Of a stretch of 64,000 nucleotides of DNA, positions 24,369-33,133 are shown one piece after another. The DNA comes from JANNPJ01 sp965200525. GTDB lineage: Bacteria > Actinomycetota > Actinomycetes > Actinomycetales > Kineosporiaceae. Made by a program: the position numbers and the translations under genes. Every line of letters starts with the position of its first letter. The first letter of the stretch is position 1. The notes beneath the pieces are model-generated. The model worked only from the letters and a program-made list of their open reading frames with translations, did not search any database and was not told the DNA's origin. The stretch spans positions 1,860,001 through 1,924,000 of the forward strand of contig OZ241368.1 of the NCBI GenBank assembly GCA_965200525.1, read 5' to 3'.

Positions 24369-24701
24369 CTATCCCTTGATCAACTGATCGACGGAGTCAC
24401 GGAAGCGACCCCACTCCTCGACGAACCGGCTCAGGGCCCGCCCACCCTCGGCCGTGAGCGCGTAGTACCGCCGGGGCGGCCCGGTCTCGGACTCGACCCA
24501 GGAGGTGTCGACCCAGCCGTCGCGCCGCAACCGCGACAGCAGCGGATAGATCGTGCCCTCGGTGGTGACCAGCCCCTCGACCTGCCCCAGCCGGCGCACG
24601 AGATCGAACCCGTAGAGCTGTTCGCGGGAGAGCAGGGCCAGCACGCAGTACTCCAGCACGCCCCGGCGCAGCTGGGAGAGAGGATGCCGCGGCTCTACCA
24701 T
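24369..24701 (-). CDS. PadR-family transcriptional regulator
   Basis: A 110-residue winged-helix repressor. The PadR core reads LEYCVLALLSREQLYGFDLV, then TEGTIYPLLSRLRRDGWVDT with the recognition helix, and PPRRYYALTAEGG for the wing. A short C-terminal dimerisation helix ends the protein; no ligand domain is present. It is the first gene of the PadR-HAAS pair and lies divergent from the NUDIX gene, with 80 bases between starts, so it probably represses its own operon and possibly the NUDIX gene. No clear operator was recognised in that spacer. Confidence 0.93.
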   Translation of the reverse strand: MVEPRHPLSQLRRGVLEYCVLALLSREQLYGFDLVRRLGQVEGLVTTEGTIYPLLSRLRRDGWVDTSWVESETGPPRRYYALTAEGGRALSRFVEEWGRFRDSVDQLIKG

Positions 24702-24781
24702 GCGTCACAAGGTACCCGGCCACGCCCAGCTTGACCACCCCGTCGTGGCATCCTCGGTCCTGGGACCACGGAAGGGTGGCG

Positions 24782-25288
24782 ATGGGCGAGGACAGTACGA
24801 ACCGGACGGACGCGACGGAGAAACTGGACGGCAGCGACGGGCCGGAACAGGGCGTGCGGCAGCGAACCGCGGCCCGGGTGCTGATCCTGGACGCCGCGGG
24901 CCGGGTGCTGCTGTTCCGCGGCGGCGATCCGGCCCGGCCGCAGGACGGCGAGTGGTGGTTCACCCCCGGGGGCGGGGTCGAGCCGGGCGAGAGCCTGCCG
25001 GCGGCGGCCCGGCGGGAGATCCACGAGGAAACCGGCCACCGGCTGGGCGAACTGGGCCCGGTGGTGCTTCAGCGGCAGGCCCGGTTCTCGTTCGAGGGCC
25101 AGGAGTACGCCCAGACCGAGCACTACTTCCGGGTCCGGGTCGAGCGCACCGAGGTGGACTACTCCGGCTGGACCGAGGTCGAGCGCCGGGCGGTCCGGAC
25201 CCACCGCTGGTGGACGGCGGAAGAACTCCGGACGACGGTGGAGACGGTCTACCCGCCGAACCTGATCGACTTCGTGCCGCTTGGGTAG
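24782..25288 (+). CDS. NUDIX hydrolase
   Basis: A 168-residue NUDIX enzyme with a short variable N-terminus. The NUDIX box reads GGGVEPGESLPAAARREI followed by HEETGH, giving the complete Gx5Ex7REUxEExGU pattern for Mg-dependent cleavage of nucleoside diphosphate-linked compounds. The ATG at 24782 is preceded by GAAGGG; earlier in-frame starts lack a ribosome site. The substrate is unknown; a housecleaning role on oxidised or surplus nucleotides is common. It is followed 11 bases later by the lipoprotein gene. Confidence 0.92.
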   Translation: MGEDSTNRTDATEKLDGSDGPEQGVRQRTAARVLILDAAGRVLLFRGGDPARPQDGEWWFTPGGGVEPGESLPAAARREIHEETGHRLGELGPVVLQRQARFSFEGQEYAQTEHYFRVRVERTEVDYSGWTEVERRAVRTHRWWTAEELRTTVETVYPPNLIDFVPLG

Positions 25289-25299
25289 GGTGTGCGCCG

Positions 25300-25881
25300 A
25301 TGAACACCAGCCGGGCCGTGATCACCGCCGCTCTCACCGGGCTGCTGGCCCTGACTCTCGGCGCCTGCTCCGGCTCGAGTCCGGCCGGCTCGACGTCGGG
25401 CGACCACACCTCGGCGGGCCCGGGCCCAACCCGGGGCGCCCAGCCGACCTACGTGCTGGCCACCTCCAGCCCGGCCCGGACCGGTGCCGCCGTGACCCCG
25501 GCCCCCGCGCCGGACGTCGGCCCCTCCACCTCGCCGACCAGCGTCGCCCCGGCCGACCTGCGCTACGTCAAGATCCGTGAACCGTTCTCCCGCCCCGGCG
25601 AGTGCGTGGACGACGGCAGCACCCTGGAGATGACCGCCTGCGTGCTCGAGCAGGTGATCGACGTCGACAGCACGATCGATGCTTTGCAGGTCAAGCGGTT
25701 CGAGCGGGCCCGGGTCTCGCAGCGGCCGGGCATCCTGGTCGAGTACGCGCGCTGGCTCAAGGACCGGACCCGCGACTGCGCCGCCGGCGGCTCGGGCGGG
25801 AGCATCGACCAGATCAACGCTGCTCAGTGCCTGCTGAAGGCCAGCCAGGAGCGGGTCGAGACCCTGAACGACGTCGGGTAA
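25300..25881 (+). CDS. LprI-like (DUF1311) lipoprotein
   Basis: A 193-residue secreted lipoprotein. The signal peptide ends with a lipobox LTLGAC (Cys23). A Ser/Thr/Pro/Ala-rich linker (24-85) follows, then a helical domain with four Cys (about 102-185: GECVDD, EMTACVLEQ, TRDCAAG, AAQCLLKASQERV). The spacing of Cys pairs with a central WLKDRTRDC matches the LprI/DUF1311 family. Family knowledge: LprI of Mycobacterium inhibits lysozyme. An envelope-protective role is plausible here but unproven. The ATG at 25300 gives the proper signal peptide; upstream frame extensions are not real. Confidence 0.82.
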   Translation: MNTSRAVITAALTGLLALTLGACSGSSPAGSTSGDHTSAGPGPTRGAQPTYVLATSSPARTGAAVTPAPAPDVGPSTSPTSVAPADLRYVKIREPFSRPGECVDDGSTLEMTACVLEQVIDVDSTIDALQVKRFERARVSQRPGILVEYARWLKDRTRDCAAGGSGGSIDQINAAQCLLKASQERVETLNDVG

Positions 25882-25956
25882 GGACGCCGAGCGAGGACGC
25901 CGGACCGGCGCGTCGACCAGCCAGGACGCCGCCGGCGCCGAGAGCTGACGCCGAGG

Positions 25957-26748
25957 TCAGCCGGCGCCGAGCAGCTTGGCCCGCAGCCGGGCGACGTCGT
26001 CCGGCCCGAACCCGGCCCGGTCCAGCCAGCCGAGAACGCCGCCCGGTTCGGCTTCGAGTCGGCTCAGGAACCGGTCCATGGCACTGGCCCGGGGGGTGTG
26101 CTCGGCCGGGGTGATCCGGGCGATGCTGGTCCGGTACGTCGGCGAGGCCCCGAGCCGGGCCAGGATGGCGTCGATCCGGGTCGCGGTGGCCGCGTAGTCG
26201 GCGATCACGGTTTCCCGGCGAACTCCGGTCGCGGTCAGGGCCAGGGCGATCACCACACCGGTCCGGTCCTTGCCCGCGGCGCAGTGCACGATCGCCGCCC
26301 CCGGCGATGCGGCGATCGCCCGCAGGGCCCCGACCACGCTGTCCGGCCGGTCCTCCAGATAGCCGTGGTAGACCCCGGAGACGACGTCGTCCGGGTCGGC
26401 CGCGGCGAACCGCTCCTGCCGGGCCAGCAGCACCTCGCTGACCACCTGCTCGTCGTTCTCCCCCGGTCCGCCCTGGTCGTGAAGGATCATCGAGTGGTGC
26501 ACGTGCTCGACCGAGCCGACCGAGCGCAGCGGGCCCGGCCCCTCGGCGTCCAGCTCGGCCGTGGTCCGCAGGTCGATCACCCGGGTCAGGCCGAACTCCT
26601 CGACCAGCCGGGCGATGTCGGCGTCCGACAAGTCCTGCAGGTTGTCGGCCCGCAGCAGCCGGCCGGGCAAGGTGACGGCGCCGTGGACGGTCGGCAGACC
26701 TCCGACGTCCCGCACGTTCACCGCGCCGTCCAGGGTGATCCAGCCCAT
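25957..26748 (-). CDS. Tyrosine-protein phosphatase, PtpB-like
   Basis: A 263-residue phosphatase of the PtpB/DSP-like family. The P-loop is HCAAGKDRTG with nucleophile Cys156 and Arg162; the Lys inside the loop is typical of PtpB-type enzymes that can also act on phosphoinositides. The N-terminus GAVNVRDVGGLPT is a family signature. There is no signal peptide. Downstream of IclR on the same strand but separated by 117 bases, so it probably has its own promoter. Targets could be phosphotyrosine proteins or phospholipids; the sequence does not decide. Confidence 0.9.
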   Translation of the reverse strand: MGWITLDGAVNVRDVGGLPTVHGAVTLPGRLLRADNLQDLSDADIARLVEEFGLTRVIDLRTTAELDAEGPGPLRSVGSVEHVHHSMILHDQGGPGENDEQVVSEVLLARQERFAAADPDDVVSGVYHGYLEDRPDSVVGALRAIAASPGAAIVHCAAGKDRTGVVIALALTATGVRRETVIADYAATATRIDAILARLGASPTYRTSIARITPAEHTPRASAMDRFLSRLEAEPGGVLGWLDRAGFGPDDVARLRAKLLGAG

Positions 26749-26782
26749 CGGTGCCTCCTCCGCCGCTGCCGGACTCGACCCT

Positions 26783-26797
26783 AACCCGGGCCGGGTT
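26783..26797 (+). promoter_or_regulatory. Near-perfect palindrome upstream of the phosphatase gene
   Basis: AACCCGG, one base, CCGGGTT form a 15-base palindrome 35 bases before the phosphatase start. It could be an operator for the adjacent IclR regulator or simply GC-rich chance. No second copy was noticed upstream of IclR. Confidence 0.3.
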
Positions 26798-26865
26798 GCC
26801 GCTGAGCGGCCGCCGGCACCGATCCGGCTGAACGATCGGCCTTCCGGACGACGCCAGAAGCGGGG

Positions 26866-27642
26866 TCAGGGCGTGCGGTGGATCCGGACCGACCGGCCCC
26901 GCAGCTCGCGGGAGATGCTGATCGAGACGGTCCGGACGGCGACCGCGTACCGGGCCGGATTGGTCTTGGGCGAGCGGGTGACCAGCGAGATCGCGGCCAC
27001 CGCGGCCCCGCTGCCGTCGAACACGGGCGCCGCCACCGAGACCGATCCGGCGGCCAGTTCCTCCCGGGCGAAGCCGACCCCCGTCCGGCGGATCTCGGCC
27101 AGCGCCCGGCGCAGCGGCCCGCCCCCGACCACGGTGTGCTCGGTGTACTGCTTCAGCCCGGCGGCGACCAGGTCGTCGACGAACTCGGCCGGCGCGTGGG
27201 CCAGCAGCACCTTGCCGGCCGCGCTGGCGTGCAGCGGTGAGCGGCCACCGCGGCCGGCCCCCATCCCGCTCGGCCGGGGGCCGGGCACCTTGTCCAGGTA
27301 GAGCACCTGCCGGCCGCTGATCACAGCCAGCTGGACGCTCTCACCGGTGGCCTCGTGCAGGTCACGCAAGTAGGGCAGGACGGTGGCCTGCAGGGTGCCG
27401 CCGGCGGCCAGGGCCCCGATCTCGGCCAGCAGGACGCCGACCCGGTAGCCGCCGTTCTCGCCGCGCTCCAGGCCCCCCCACTGAACCAGCTGGCTGGCCA
27501 GCCGGTAGGCCGTGGACAACGGCAGCCCGGTCCGGACGGCCAGGTCGTTCAGGCTCAGCTCTCGGGCCGAGGGCAGAAAGGCGTCGAGCAAGGACGTGAC
27601 CTTGCTCGTGACCGACCTGCCGTCGTTGCTGTTTCCGGCCAA
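26866..27642 (-). CDS. IclR-family transcriptional regulator
   Basis: A 258-residue IclR regulator. The winged helix (about 12-75) contains LSLNDLAVRTGLPLSTAYRL, and the effector-binding domain (about 85-250) has SGRQVLYLDKV, LHASAAGKVLLAH and the GVGFAREEL segment that lines the ligand pocket. Length is normal. It lies 169 bases after the hydroxyacyl-CoA dehydrogenase, on the same strand. The family often controls aromatic or short organic acid breakdown, but no catabolic operon is directly attached, so its target is open. Confidence 0.92.
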   Translation of the reverse strand: MAGNSNDGRSVTSKVTSLLDAFLPSARELSLNDLAVRTGLPLSTAYRLASQLVQWGGLERGENGGYRVGVLLAEIGALAAGGTLQATVLPYLRDLHEATGESVQLAVISGRQVLYLDKVPGPRPSGMGAGRGGRSPLHASAAGKVLLAHAPAEFVDDLVAAGLKQYTEHTVVGGGPLRRALAEIRRTGVGFAREELAAGSVSVAAPVFDGSGAAVAAISLVTRSPKTNPARYAVAVRTVSISISRELRGRSVRIHRTP

Positions 27643-27811
27643 TCCGCACCCCGGCTCCTCGTTGAACCGATCACTCTCCGATCACGGTCACACACATGGG
27701 GGCGTCAGGCCAGGGTTTTGCGCCGAATGGCTAATTCACTGGCCGAGAACCGGCACTGCACCGACCGGAATCAGTACCGGAATCCACCCCGGCACCATCT
27801 CCGGAATCAGC

Positions 27812-28663
27812 TCAGTACGTGTAGAAGCCCTGGCCGCTCTTGCGACCGAGCCGGCCCGCCTCGACCATTCGCAGCAACAGCGGTGGCGGCGCGTAGAGCG
27901 GCTCCTTGAACTCCTGGTACATCGAGTTGGCCACCGCCGCGGTGGTGTCCAGCCCGATCAGGTCGGTCAGCTTCAGCGGGCCCATCGGGTGGGCACAGCC
28001 GGCCACCATCGCCACGTCGACGTCCTCGACCGTGGCGAACCCGGTCTCGACCATCCGGATCGCGGCCAGCAGGTAGGGGATCAGCAGCGCATTGACCACG
28101 AAGCCGGCCCGGTCCTTGCCCAGCACGGTGTGCTTGCCGAGCCGGTCGCCGGCGAACGCCCGGGCCGCCTCGACCGTGTCGGCCCCGGTCAGCAGGCTGG
28201 GCACGAGCTCGACCAGCGGCAGCACCGGCACCGGGTTGAAGAAGTGCATGCCGATCACCCGCTCCGGATGCTCGGTCACCGCGGCCAGCTTCATGATCGG
28301 GATGGACGACGTGTTGCTGGCCAGCAGGCAGTGCCCGTCGGCGGTGACCTTGCTCAGGGCCCGGAAGATGTCGGTCTTCAGGCCCTCGTCCTCGATCACG
28401 GCCTCGATCACGACGTCCCGGTCGGCGAACTCGTCGAAGTCGACGACGAACCGCAGCCGGCCCAGCGCGGCGTCCCGGTCGGCGGCCTCGAGCCGGCCCG
28501 AGCCCACGGCCTTGTCCAGCGAGCGCTCGATCCGGGCCCGGCTCCGATCACCCGAGGCGGCGTCGATCTCGCGGACCACGACATCGCAACCGGCCCGGGC
28601 CGCGACCTCCGCGATCCCCGCGCCCATGATCCCGCCACCGACCACACCAACGGCCTCAGCCAT
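27812..28663 (-). CDS. 3-hydroxyacyl-CoA dehydrogenase (3-hydroxybutyryl-CoA dehydrogenase type)
   Basis: A 283-residue NAD-dependent enzyme that oxidises 3-hydroxyacyl-CoA to 3-ketoacyl-CoA. The Rossmann motif is GVVGGGIMGAGIAE (6-19). The catalytic His is in MHFFNPVPVLPLVE, preceded by SNTSSIPI; the C-terminal domain contains GCAHPMGPLKLTDLIGLD split by a helix turn. The ATG at 28663 is preceded by GGAGG. Length fits the short FadB2-like form (usual 282-290). It could act in fatty acid oxidation or butyryl/PHB metabolism. It lies 31 bases downstream of the M3 peptidase but has no obvious functional link with it. Confidence 0.93.
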   Translation of the reverse strand: MAEAVGVVGGGIMGAGIAEVAARAGCDVVVREIDAASGDRSRARIERSLDKAVGSGRLEAADRDAALGRLRFVVDFDEFADRDVVIEAVIEDEGLKTDIFRALSKVTADGHCLLASNTSSIPIMKLAAVTEHPERVIGMHFFNPVPVLPLVELVPSLLTGADTVEAARAFAGDRLGKHTVLGKDRAGFVVNALLIPYLLAAIRMVETGFATVEDVDVAMVAGCAHPMGPLKLTDLIGLDTTAAVANSMYQEFKEPLYAPPPLLLRMVEAGRLGRKSGQGFYTY

Positions 28664-28694
28664 CGAAAAGCCTCCAGGAGAAAGAGTCAGCCGG

Positions 28695-30770
28695 TCAGTC
28701 GACCGGCAGCAGGCCCCGCCGCTCGAGCAGCGGCTCGACCCGGGGCGGCCGGCCCAGCACGGCCTCGAACGCGGCCATCGGGTCCACCGCGCCACCGCGG
28801 GAGAGCAGCTCGCGGCGGAACTTCTCGCCGCCGTCCCGGGTCAGGCCGCCATGAGCCAGGAACCACTCCTCGGTGTCGGCGTCGAGCACCTCGCTCCACA
28901 GGTAGGAGTAGTACCCGGCGCTGTAACCACCGGCGAAGACGTGCGCGAAATAGCTGCTGCCGTAGCGCGGCGGCACCGCCGGCAGGGCCACACCGGCCGC
29001 GGCCAGGGCGGCCGCCTCGAACGCGTCGACCTCGTCCGGCACCACCGGCGGGGCATCGGCCGAGCGCTGGTGCCAGGCCTGGTCGAGCAGCATGGCGGCC
29101 AGGATCTCGGTGGTGGCGAACCCCTGGCCGTAGGACTGGGCCGCCAGCACGCCGTCCAGCATCGGGGCCGGCAGTCGCTCGCCGGTCTGGTGGTGGACGG
29201 CGTAGGCCGCCAGCAGCTCCGGCTGCCAGGCCCACATCTCGTTGACCTGCGAGGGGTACTCGACGAAGTCGCGGGGCACGCTGGTCCCGGACAACCGGGG
29301 ATGGCGGACGTCGGAGAGCAGGCCGTGCAGCACGTGGCCGAACTCGTGGAACGCGGTCCGCACCTCGTCCAGGGTGAGCAGGGTGGGCCGGCCGTCCGGT
29401 GGCCGGGGCACGTTGAGGTTGATCACCACCACTGGCCGGTCCTCGAGCAGGTGTGACTGGTCGACGAACGAGTTCATCCAGGCCCCGCCGCGTTTGGAAT
29501 CGCGGGCGTACCAGTCGGCCAGGAACAGGCCCCGGCCGGAGCCCGGCTCGCCGGCCTCGCCGTCGAAGACCTCGAACACCTCGACGTCCGGGTGGTAGGC
29601 GGGCAGGTCGGGGCGGGCCACGAAGGTCAGCCCGTACAGGCCCCGGGCGGCGGCGAAGACCCCGTCGCGGACCACCCGGGTGAGCTCGAACCAGGGCCGC
29701 AGGGCGGCGGCGTCCCGGGCGAACCGGTGCTGGGCCACCCGCTCCGCGTAGTAGGCCCAGTCCCACGGCTGCAGCTCGCCCTCGAACCCGTCGGCGTGCA
29801 GGTGCTCGGCCAGCTCCCGGGCCTCGGCCTGCGCGTTGGCCACGGCCGGCTCGACCAGGGCGGTCAGCAGGTTCATCACCGAGTCGATCGACCCGGCCGT
29901 CTGGTCGGCCACCACGAAGGCGGCATGGTTCGGGTAGCCGAGCAGTTCGGCCCGCTCCGCCCGCAGGGCCACGATCTCGGTCAGAGCGGCCCGGGTGTCG
30001 TGCTCGTTGCCGCGCCGGCCCCGGGCCACCGAGGCCTGGTGCAGCCGGCGGCGCAGGTCGCGGTCGGTGAGCTGGGACAGTGCCGGCTGCCGGCTCGGCA
30101 GCACCAGGGTGAGCAGGTAGCCGTCCAGCCCCCGGGCCTGGGCGGCCGCGGCGGCGGCCTCGACCGCGTCGCCGGGCAGGCCGGCCAGTTCCTCGGCCGT
30201 CTTCACCGGCACGGCCAGGTCGTTGGTGTCGGCCTGCAGGTTGTTGCGGAACGTCGTGCCCAGCGCGCTGAGCTGCTGGTTGATCTCTCGCAGCCGGGCC
30301 TGGTCGGTGTCGGACAGGCCGGCCCCGGCCCGGACCATGTCCAGGTGGTAGCGCTCCAGCAGGCGGCCGGTCTCGACGTCCAGCCCGAGCTCGTCGCGCT
30401 GCTCGTGCAACCGGCTGATCCGGGCGAACAGCCGCGGGTCCATCAGAACGGCGTCCCGGTGGGCCGACAGCAGCGGCACGACCGCCGCCTCGACCGCACG
30501 CAGGCCGTCACTGGCGACCGAGCCGGTCAGGTTGAAGAACACCGACGACACCCGGGTCAGCAGGGCTCCGGAAGCCTCCAGCGCGTCCAGGGTGTTGGCC
30601 GGGGTAGGCACGGCCGGGTCGGTGGCGATCACCTCCAGCTCCGCCCGCTGCTCGGCCGTTCCGGCCTCGAAGGCGGGCTCGAAGTGCTCGTCGCGGATCA
30701 GCTCGAACGGCGGCAGCGCGTAGGGCAGCGCGCTGGCCCGGGCGAAGGGATTGTCAGCCGGAAGGGACAT
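28695..30770 (-). CDS. dcp: M3-family zinc peptidase (peptidyl-dipeptidase Dcp-like)
   Basis: A 691-residue cytosolic metallopeptidase. The zinc site is His475-Glu-Phe-Gly-His in AFHEFGHVLHGLL. C-terminal conserved stretches include FVEYPSQVNEMWAW, YGSSYFAHVFAGGYSAGYYSYLWS in two pieces, and SRGGAVDPMAAFEAVLGRPP. The length and FVEYPSQ segment fit peptidyl-dipeptidase Dcp, which releases C-terminal dipeptides and finishes protein turnover. The ATG at 30770 (SLPADNPFARAS) is preferred; an in-frame start 39 bases upstream adds residues with no family match. No signal peptide. Confidence 0.93.
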   Translation of the reverse strand: MSLPADNPFARASALPYALPPFELIRDEHFEPAFEAGTAEQRAELEVIATDPAVPTPANTLDALEASGALLTRVSSVFFNLTGSVASDGLRAVEAAVVPLLSAHRDAVLMDPRLFARISRLHEQRDELGLDVETGRLLERYHLDMVRAGAGLSDTDQARLREINQQLSALGTTFRNNLQADTNDLAVPVKTAEELAGLPGDAVEAAAAAAQARGLDGYLLTLVLPSRQPALSQLTDRDLRRRLHQASVARGRRGNEHDTRAALTEIVALRAERAELLGYPNHAAFVVADQTAGSIDSVMNLLTALVEPAVANAQAEARELAEHLHADGFEGELQPWDWAYYAERVAQHRFARDAAALRPWFELTRVVRDGVFAAARGLYGLTFVARPDLPAYHPDVEVFEVFDGEAGEPGSGRGLFLADWYARDSKRGGAWMNSFVDQSHLLEDRPVVVINLNVPRPPDGRPTLLTLDEVRTAFHEFGHVLHGLLSDVRHPRLSGTSVPRDFVEYPSQVNEMWAWQPELLAAYAVHHQTGERLPAPMLDGVLAAQSYGQGFATTEILAAMLLDQAWHQRSADAPPVVPDEVDAFEAAALAAAGVALPAVPPRYGSSYFAHVFAGGYSAGYYSYLWSEVLDADTEEWFLAHGGLTRDGGEKFRRELLSRGGAVDPMAAFEAVLGRPPRVEPLLERRGLLPVD

Positions 30771-30834
30771 ACCTGCACTGAACCACATCCGTCCGCCGGC
30801 CGGGCCCACCCGGTCCGGCCGCCGTCGGCCCCGC

Positions 30835-31974
30835 TCAGCTCGGCTCCACGCTCAGCTCGGTGGTCAGTTCCACGCTCAGCTCGGTGCTCAGCTCGAGGAA
30901 CCGCCCGTGCCGCTCGGCCTCGGCCCGCAGCGCCGTCAGCTGGGCGGCGGTGAACGGCGTCAGCAGGGTGACCTCGATCCGCACCGCCGACTTCGTGATC
31001 GTCCGCCGCCAGCTGCCGGCGATCTGGCCGTCGAGCAGGATCTGCAGGTTGAACGGGTATCCCTCGGGCCGGGTCTGGGCCCGGCGGGCGAGGTCGACCA
31101 GAACCTTGCTCTCCCGGTAGCCCACCAGGTACTCGTCGTAGACCTGGATCAGCCGCACCCCGCCGGGCGCCGGCTCGCTCACCGCACCCGTTGCGGCGGC
31201 TGCGTCCACCGTGCCGGACCAGTAGGTGACCCCGTCCACCTGCTCGCTGACCAGGTGATCACCGAGCTGGGCCAGCGCGGGAGTGACGTCGGCCACCCGC
31301 AGGCTCGACCACCAGGTGAAGTCGTTCACGGTGGCCGGGCCGTGACCGGTGAAGTACCGGCGGGCCAGTTCGCGCACCATCGCCGCGCGCCCCCGGGGCC
31401 GCCCGGCCTCGGCTGCGGCCGGCACCCGCTCGTCGAGCAGGGCGTAGGTCTGCTGCTTGCCCCGCACCCGCCCGCTGCAGATCAGCCCCTCCAGCTCAAC
31501 GTGCATCACCAGCAGGGTCACCCGCATCGGGTTCAGCTCCAGACCGGCCCGGCCGAGCTGCTCCACCAGCTCCCTCTTGGTCAGGTGATCGCCCCCGGCC
31601 AGAGCCGACCCGATCACGTCGGCGGCCCGATCCAGGGTGGCGGCGTCCAGCCCTTCCTTGTCCCGGTAGTGCCGGTTGAGCGCGTGCACCCGGGGCGCGG
31701 TCAGCTCGAGCAGCCAGCGCAGGTCGCCGGGCCGGACGAAGTGCCAGGTCGGCCGCAGGACGTGGGTGCGCAGCAGTTCACCGTCCGAGAACGCCTGGTC
31801 CAGCTGCGCGTTCGAGACGCCGGGGGTGCGCTGGGCGATCGACCACTTGGCCGGCCCGAAGTCCTGGGCCTGCACCGCGACCAGCCGCTCGACCACGTCC
31901 AGACACCCGCCCACCGGCGTCCCGCCCAACCCGACCGCATCCAGTCGCCGCCGGACCACCTCCCGCCGCTCCAC
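30835..31974 (-). CDS. AlkZ/YcaQ-like winged-helix DNA glycosylase family protein (HTH_42)
   Basis: A 379-residue protein built from tandem winged helices (HTH_42 family). The N-terminus has Gln35-Ala-Gln37 in RLVAVQAQDFG, matching the QxQ catalytic motif of AlkZ-type DNA glycosylases that unhook crosslinks and alkylated bases. THVLRPTWHFVRPGD and the YDEYLVGYRESK stretch are further family marks. The GTG start at 31974 is preceded by GGAGG. The C-terminus ends in short Glu-Leu-Ser repeats encoded by a tandem-like DNA stretch (30833-30896). Repair of natural-product or alkylation damage is the likely role; activity is unproven. Confidence 0.87.
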   Translation of the reverse strand: MERREVVRRRLDAVGLGGTPVGGCLDVVERLVAVQAQDFGPAKWSIAQRTPGVSNAQLDQAFSDGELLRTHVLRPTWHFVRPGDLRWLLELTAPRVHALNRHYRDKEGLDAATLDRAADVIGSALAGGDHLTKRELVEQLGRAGLELNPMRVTLLVMHVELEGLICSGRVRGKQQTYALLDERVPAAAEAGRPRGRAAMVRELARRYFTGHGPATVNDFTWWSSLRVADVTPALAQLGDHLVSEQVDGVTYWSGTVDAAAATGAVSEPAPGGVRLIQVYDEYLVGYRESKVLVDLARRAQTRPEGYPFNLQILLDGQIAGSWRRTITKSAVRIEVTLLTPFTAAQLTALRAEAERHGRFLELSTELSVELTTELSVEPS

Positions 31975-32141
31975 TACCCACCTCCAGCTGGTTCTGCCGG
32001 CCGGCCCGGCACGCAGAAGTCCATTCTGGCCGCCGAACCAACGCTCTCGGCGCAGTTCTGCGTGCTGCCGTGGCCCGACCTCGCGACCCGGGCCGGGTGC
32101 CGGCTCTTGCCGAACCGGAGTCGGCCGGGTAATTGTGAGCG

Positions 32142-33062
32142 GTGACCAGCGTGCCCTACACCCCCACCGCGCCCTCGCAGTGGATCGACCTCGACGGCCC
32201 GGTGCACTACGTCGACCACGGCGGCCCGGCCGAGGCCCCGGTGCTGGTCTGCGTGCACGGCCTGGGCGGGTCGCACGCGAACTGGGCCGCCCTGGCCCCG
32301 CTGCTCACCGACCGGTACCGGGTACTGGCCCTTGACCTGGCCGGGTTCGGGCTGACCCACGGCAGCCCCCGAGAGGCCACGGTCAGCGGCAACCGGCGGC
32401 TGCTGGACCGGTTCCTGAAAGAGGTGGCCGGCGAGCCGGTGGTGCTGGTCGGCAACTCGATGGGCGGCCTGATCACCGCTCTGCAGGCGGCCGAGCGGCC
32501 GGAGACGGTCCGGGCGGCCGTGTTGATCGACCCGGCGCTGCCGCCCGCCTTGGCCCTGCCGGACAAGATCGCGGCCGGCACCTTCGCCGAGTTCGCGCTG
32601 CCGGGGCCGATCCGGCGGTACCGAGCCCGACGGCAGCCCCCGATGACGGCCGAGCGGGCGGCGATGCGGCTGCTTCGGCTGTGCTGCGCCGACCCGACCC
32701 GGATCCCGGCCGACGTGATCGAGCAGCACCTGGCCCTGGCCCGGGCCCGCCACGGGATACCGAACCTGGAGGCCGACTTCCTGCTGGCCACCCGCTCACT
32801 ACTGTTGATCATGTTCCGCCGGCGGCAGTACGCGCGGATGCTGCACCGGCTGCCGATGCCGGTGCTGCTGATCCACGGCGACCGGGACCGGCTGATCCCG
32901 ATCCGGGCCGCTCGGGCCGCGGCCCGGGCCAACCCGTACTGGCGGTTCGAGATCGCCCGCGGCGTCGGGCACGTGCCGATGCTCGAAGTGCCCCGATGGA
33001 CGGCCGATCAGCTGCGCGACTGGCTGCCGGCGGCCCTGCACGCGGCCTCGGGGCCGCGCTGA
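32142..33062 (+). CDS. Alpha/beta hydrolase
   Basis: A 306-residue alpha/beta hydrolase. The oxyanion motif is VHGLGGSHANW (38-48); the nucleophile is Ser106 in VGNSMGGL; the acid is in IHGDRDRLIP and the His in GVGHVPMLE. There is a helical lid (about 150-225). The start is GTG 32142. It is divergent from the AlkZ-like gene (167 bases between starts) and convergent with the DHH gene. Substrate unknown; esterase, lipase or haloalkane-like functions are all possible in this superfamily. Confidence 0.87.
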   Translation: MTSVPYTPTAPSQWIDLDGPVHYVDHGGPAEAPVLVCVHGLGGSHANWAALAPLLTDRYRVLALDLAGFGLTHGSPREATVSGNRRLLDRFLKEVAGEPVVLVGNSMGGLITALQAAERPETVRAAVLIDPALPPALALPDKIAAGTFAEFALPGPIRRYRARRQPPMTAERAAMRLLRLCCADPTRIPADVIEQHLALARARHGIPNLEADFLLATRSLLLIMFRRRQYARMLHRLPMPVLLIHGDRDRLIPIRAARAAARANPYWRFEIARGVGHVPMLEVPRWTADQLRDWLPAALHAASGPR

Positions 33063-33079
33063 GTGGAATCGGCCCCGGG

Positions 33080-33133
33080 TCAGGCCCTGGTCAGGCCCTG
33101 GTCAGGCCCTGGTCAGGCCCCGTCAGGCCCCGG
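33080..33133 (+). repeat. 11-bp tandem repeats between convergent genes
   Basis: TCAGGCCCTGG is repeated three times in full from 33080, then continues as shortened and variant copies (last TCAGGCCCCGG at 33123). The array fills the spacer between the alpha/beta hydrolase and the DHH gene and enters the end of the DHH coding region, where it supplies the stop codon TGA on the minus strand. Confidence 0.9.
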
